Assembly (NCBI GenBank): GCA_949372805.1
Contig: CASIBH010000004.1
Span: 1 to 64,000, forward strand
DNA length: 64,000 bases
Direction: 5' to 3'
From: an uncultured Flavobacteriales bacterium
GTDB lineage: Bacteria; Bacteroidota; Bacteroidia; Flavobacteriales; BACL11
The position numbers and the translations under genes were made by a program. Positions 61,886 to 64,000 of the stretch are shown piece by piece (positions within the stretch are counted from its first letter, which is position 1; the number at the start of each line of letters is the position of its first letter). Below the pieces are notes generated by a model. It made no database searches. It saw only the letters and a list, made by a program, of their open reading frames with translations, and was not told where the DNA came from.

Positions 61886-62093
61886 ACAAGCTAACATAGA
61901 GTTAGATGGAACGATAACACAAGCATTGTCAAATGCTATGTTTCGTGTTGAATTGAAAATGGACATGAGAGTTGTTGCTCATATCTCTGGTAAAATGAGA
62001 AAGTTTTATATTAAATTATTGCCAGGTGACAAAGTTAAAATGGAAATGTCACCTTACGATTTAACAAAAGCAAGAATAACATATAGGTACTAA
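61878..62093 (+). CDS. infA: Translation initiation factor IF-1
   Basis: 71 residues of a single S1-like OB fold: [20 protein letters not shown], then [19 protein letters not shown] and [10 protein letters not shown]. Begins inside the end of map. Confidence 0.96.
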   Translation: MAKQANIELDGTITQALSNAMFRVELKMDMRVVAHISGKMRKFYIKLLPGDKVKMEMSPYDLTKARITYRY

Positions 62094-62107
62094 TAAAATA
62101 AAAAGAA

Positions 62108-62224
62108 ATGAAAGTACGAGCATCAGTAAAAAAAAGAAGTGAAGATTGCAAGATCGTCAAAAGAAAAGGACGAGTTTATGTAATCAATAAGAAGAACCCA
62201 AGGTATAAACAAAGACAAGGTTAA
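62108..62224 (+). CDS. rpmJ: 50S ribosomal protein L36
   Basis: 38 residues: [19 protein letters not shown], then [19 protein letters not shown]. Only one of the zinc-ribbon cysteines remains and the final His is missing, so this is the zinc-free form. It sits between infA and rpsM, the standard place. Too short for length-filtered gene callers. Confidence 0.92.
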   Translation: MKVRASVKKRSEDCKIVKRKGRVYVINKKNPRYKQRQG

Positions 62225-62229
62225 TAATT

Positions 62230-62605
62230 ATGGCAAGAATTAAAGGTATTGATTTACCAAAAAACAAAAGAGGAGTTATTGGATTAACTTATATTTACGG
62301 AATTGGTCCATCTTTTGCAGTAACAATTTTGATGAAGCAAATAGTTTCTCATGATAAAAAAGTTCAAGATTGGACAGATGAAGCAAGCAAATAGCTATAA
62401 GAGCAATTATTGGTGATAGATTATACTGTTGAGGGTGAGTTAAGAGCTGAAACGCAAACATGAATATTAAGCGATTAATGGATATTGGTTGTTACAGAGG
62501 TATCCGTCACAGAACTGGGTCTACCTCTTAAGGGGACAAAGAACAAAAAACAATTCTAGAACTAGAAAAGGGAAAAGAAAAACAGTTGCTAATAAAAAGA
62601 AATAG
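62230..62605 (+). CDS. rpsM: 30S ribosomal protein S13 (several apparent indels)
   Basis: Starts [26 protein letters not shown]. Later pieces in other frames are S13: [48 protein letters not shown], and the tail [18 protein letters not shown] ending at 62605. At least four frame changes lie between about 62310 and 62535. The total of 376 bases fits 124 codons after a net loss of four. Treated as an intact gene with sequence errors. Confidence 0.85.
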
Positions 62606-62623
62606 CTACGAAATAATAATATC

Positions 62624-63007
62624 ATGGCTAAAACAACAAAAAAAAATAAAGTTAGAGTTGAGTCTGAAGGGCAAGCGCACATTCAAGCAACTTTTAACAA
62701 CATTATTATTTCACTTACTAATAATAGATGGACAAGTTATTTCTTGGTCTTCAGCTGGTAAGATGGGATTTAGAGGTTCTAAAAAAGAACACTCCTTATG
62801 CTGCACAAATGGCTGCTGAGGATTGCTGCAAAAGTTGCTCTTGATGCAGGGCTTAAGAAGAGTAAAGGTTTATGTTAAAGGACCTGGTCAAGGAAGAGAA
62901 TCTGCAATTAGAACGATACATAATACTGGTATCATTGTTACTGAGATAGTTGATGTTACTCCATTCCACACAATGGATGTCGACCACCAAAAAAGAGAAG
63001 AGTTTAA
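62624..63007 (+). CDS. rpsK: 30S ribosomal protein S11 (several apparent indels)
   Basis: Starts [21 protein letters not shown], then [13 protein letters not shown]. Corrected pieces: [61 protein letters not shown] and the end [13 protein letters not shown] at 63007. Four inserted bases and one missing base (near 62960) give 126 residues plus stop, the usual size. S11 lies at the platform near the P site. Confidence 0.87.
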
Positions 63008-63030
63008 TTCATTTATATTAAGATAAAAAT

Positions 63031-63639
63031 ATGGCAAGATATACAGGCCCAACAGTCAAGAATTGCAAGAAGATTTGGAGAACCAATTTTTGGACCAGAT
63101 AAAGCATTAGCTAAAAAAGCTTATGCTCCAGGACAGCACGGAAATGCAAGAAGAAGAGGTAAACAATCTGAATATGGGGTGCAATTAGATGGAAAAACAA
63201 AAAGCTAAATTTACTTATGGTATTTTAGAAAAACAATTCTCAAATTTATTTAAGGTTGCTTTAAAAAGAAAAGGTATTACGGGAGAAATTCTGCTTCAAA
63301 TGTGTGAATTAAGATTAGACAATGTTGTTTACAGAATGGGAATTGCTCCAACAAGAAGAGCTGCTCGTCAGTTAGTTTCTCATAGACACATTATGGTTAA
63401 TGGTAATCTTGTTAATATTCCTTCTTACTGCAATTTCAGTAGGTGATCAAGTTAGTGTTAGAGAACGTTCTAAATCTTTAGAAGCAATTACAAATTCTCT
63501 TTCTAATAATTCTGATATTCTTGAGTGGCTTGAATTTAATAATGAATCTAAAACAGGAAAATTACTTTCAGCTCCTGAAAGAATTCAAATTCCTGAAAAT
63601 ATAAATGAGCAGTTAATTGTTGAACTTTACTCTAAATAA
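63031..63639 (+). CDS. rpsD: 30S ribosomal protein S4 (three apparent insertions)
   Basis: Starts MARYTGPT. Frame breaks near 63054, 63188 and 63429 are each fixed by removing one base: [19 protein letters not shown], then [58 protein letters not shown], and the end [16 protein letters not shown]. 609 minus three is 201 codons plus stop. It helps nucleate 30S assembly. Confidence 0.9.
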
Positions 63640-63667
63640 TAAACATAAAATTTAAAAAAATAAAGAT

Positions 63668-64000
63668 ATGCACATATTAGATTTTCAAAAACCTGATGAA
63701 GTAATTATGATCAATGAGGAAGCCAACCAAGGTAACTTCGAGTTTCAGACCTCTAGAACCTGGTTATGGTTTAACAATTGGTAATGCTGTTAGAAGAGTT
63801 TTACTTTCTTCTCTTGAAGGTTTTGCATTAACATCAATAAAGATTAAAGGAGCTGATCATGAATTTAGTTCACTCAAAGGAGTTGTTCAGGATGTTACAG
63901 AGATAATATTAAATCTTAAACAAATTAGACTAAAGCAACAGATTGAAGGTGTTAATTCTGAAAATGCTACCATCACAGTTAAAAATCAAGATAAAATTAC
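63668..64000 (+). CDS. rpoA: RNA polymerase alpha subunit, N-terminal part (partial, one apparent insertion)
   Basis: Starts [18 protein letters not shown]. An extra A near 63747 breaks the frame; corrected it gives [38 protein letters not shown] and [15 protein letters not shown], the alpha N-terminal dimerisation domain. The gene runs off the window end. rplQ would be expected next. Confidence 0.9.

Noticed and set aside
52580..63760. Programmed frameshifting or pseudogenes in the ribosomal array
   Set aside because: Breaks are many per gene, depend on position and not gene, and essential proteins are otherwise perfectly conserved; sequence error is simpler.

Overview
The window is AT-rich DNA from a member of the Bacteroidota, most likely a Flavobacteriales (marine or freshwater flavobacterium-like) bacterium. 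Four things point there. Several upstream regions carry the Bacteroidetes sigma motif (TTTG, about 19 bases, TAnnTTTG). Shine-Dalgarno sites are weak or absent. There are secreted proteins with type IX secretion (T9SS) C-terminal domains, giant SprB-repeat surface proteins and a GldA-like ATPase. The atpD-atpC pair stands apart from the other ATP synthase genes.

Layout. 0-1.4 kb: end of proS, a conserved hypothetical, tRNA-Glu and rpsT. 1.5-8.3 kb: a YjjG-type phosphatase facing a long minus-strand operon (M61 peptidase, hpt, adk, obgE, PAP2 phosphatase, a 50-codon membrane ORF, PafA-like phosphatase). 8.4-13.1 kb: lpdA and a secreted beta-propeller/PKD/T9SS protein broken by one frameshift. 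13.2-19.4 kb: a methionine/SAM cluster, metK divergent from metH-metF. 19.4-30.4 kb: housekeeping genes (gldA-like, rsgA, dtd, nth, a YiiX-like lipoprotein, atpC, atpD, ribF, a NarL-type two-component pair, a UvrD/PcrA helicase). 30.6-47.5 kb: three giant T9SS surface proteins in a row. 47.7-64 kb: the str-S10-spc-alpha ribosomal protein array from rpsL to a partial rpoA.

Two observations stand out. First, the 336-base metK/metH intergenic region appears to hold two different SAM riboswitch classes back to back: a SAM-II-like pseudoknot aptamer in the metK leader and a SAM-I (S-box) aptamer with a terminator in the metH-metF leader. Each begins a few bases after a Bacteroidetes -7 box. Second, the first and third giant surface genes share a 2,866-bp tail (about 955 codons, including the sorting domain) with only five differences seen, while their heads are unrelated. 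This looks like recent gene conversion or a head-swapping surface locus, with a direct-repeat period of 12,020 bp.

From about 52.6 kb to the end, many ribosomal genes carry single-base indels, mostly insertions, and 11 of them read CTTA where CTA restores the frame. Gene lengths become whole numbers of codons after correction, so I read these as sequence errors in intact essential genes and annotate each gene at full length.
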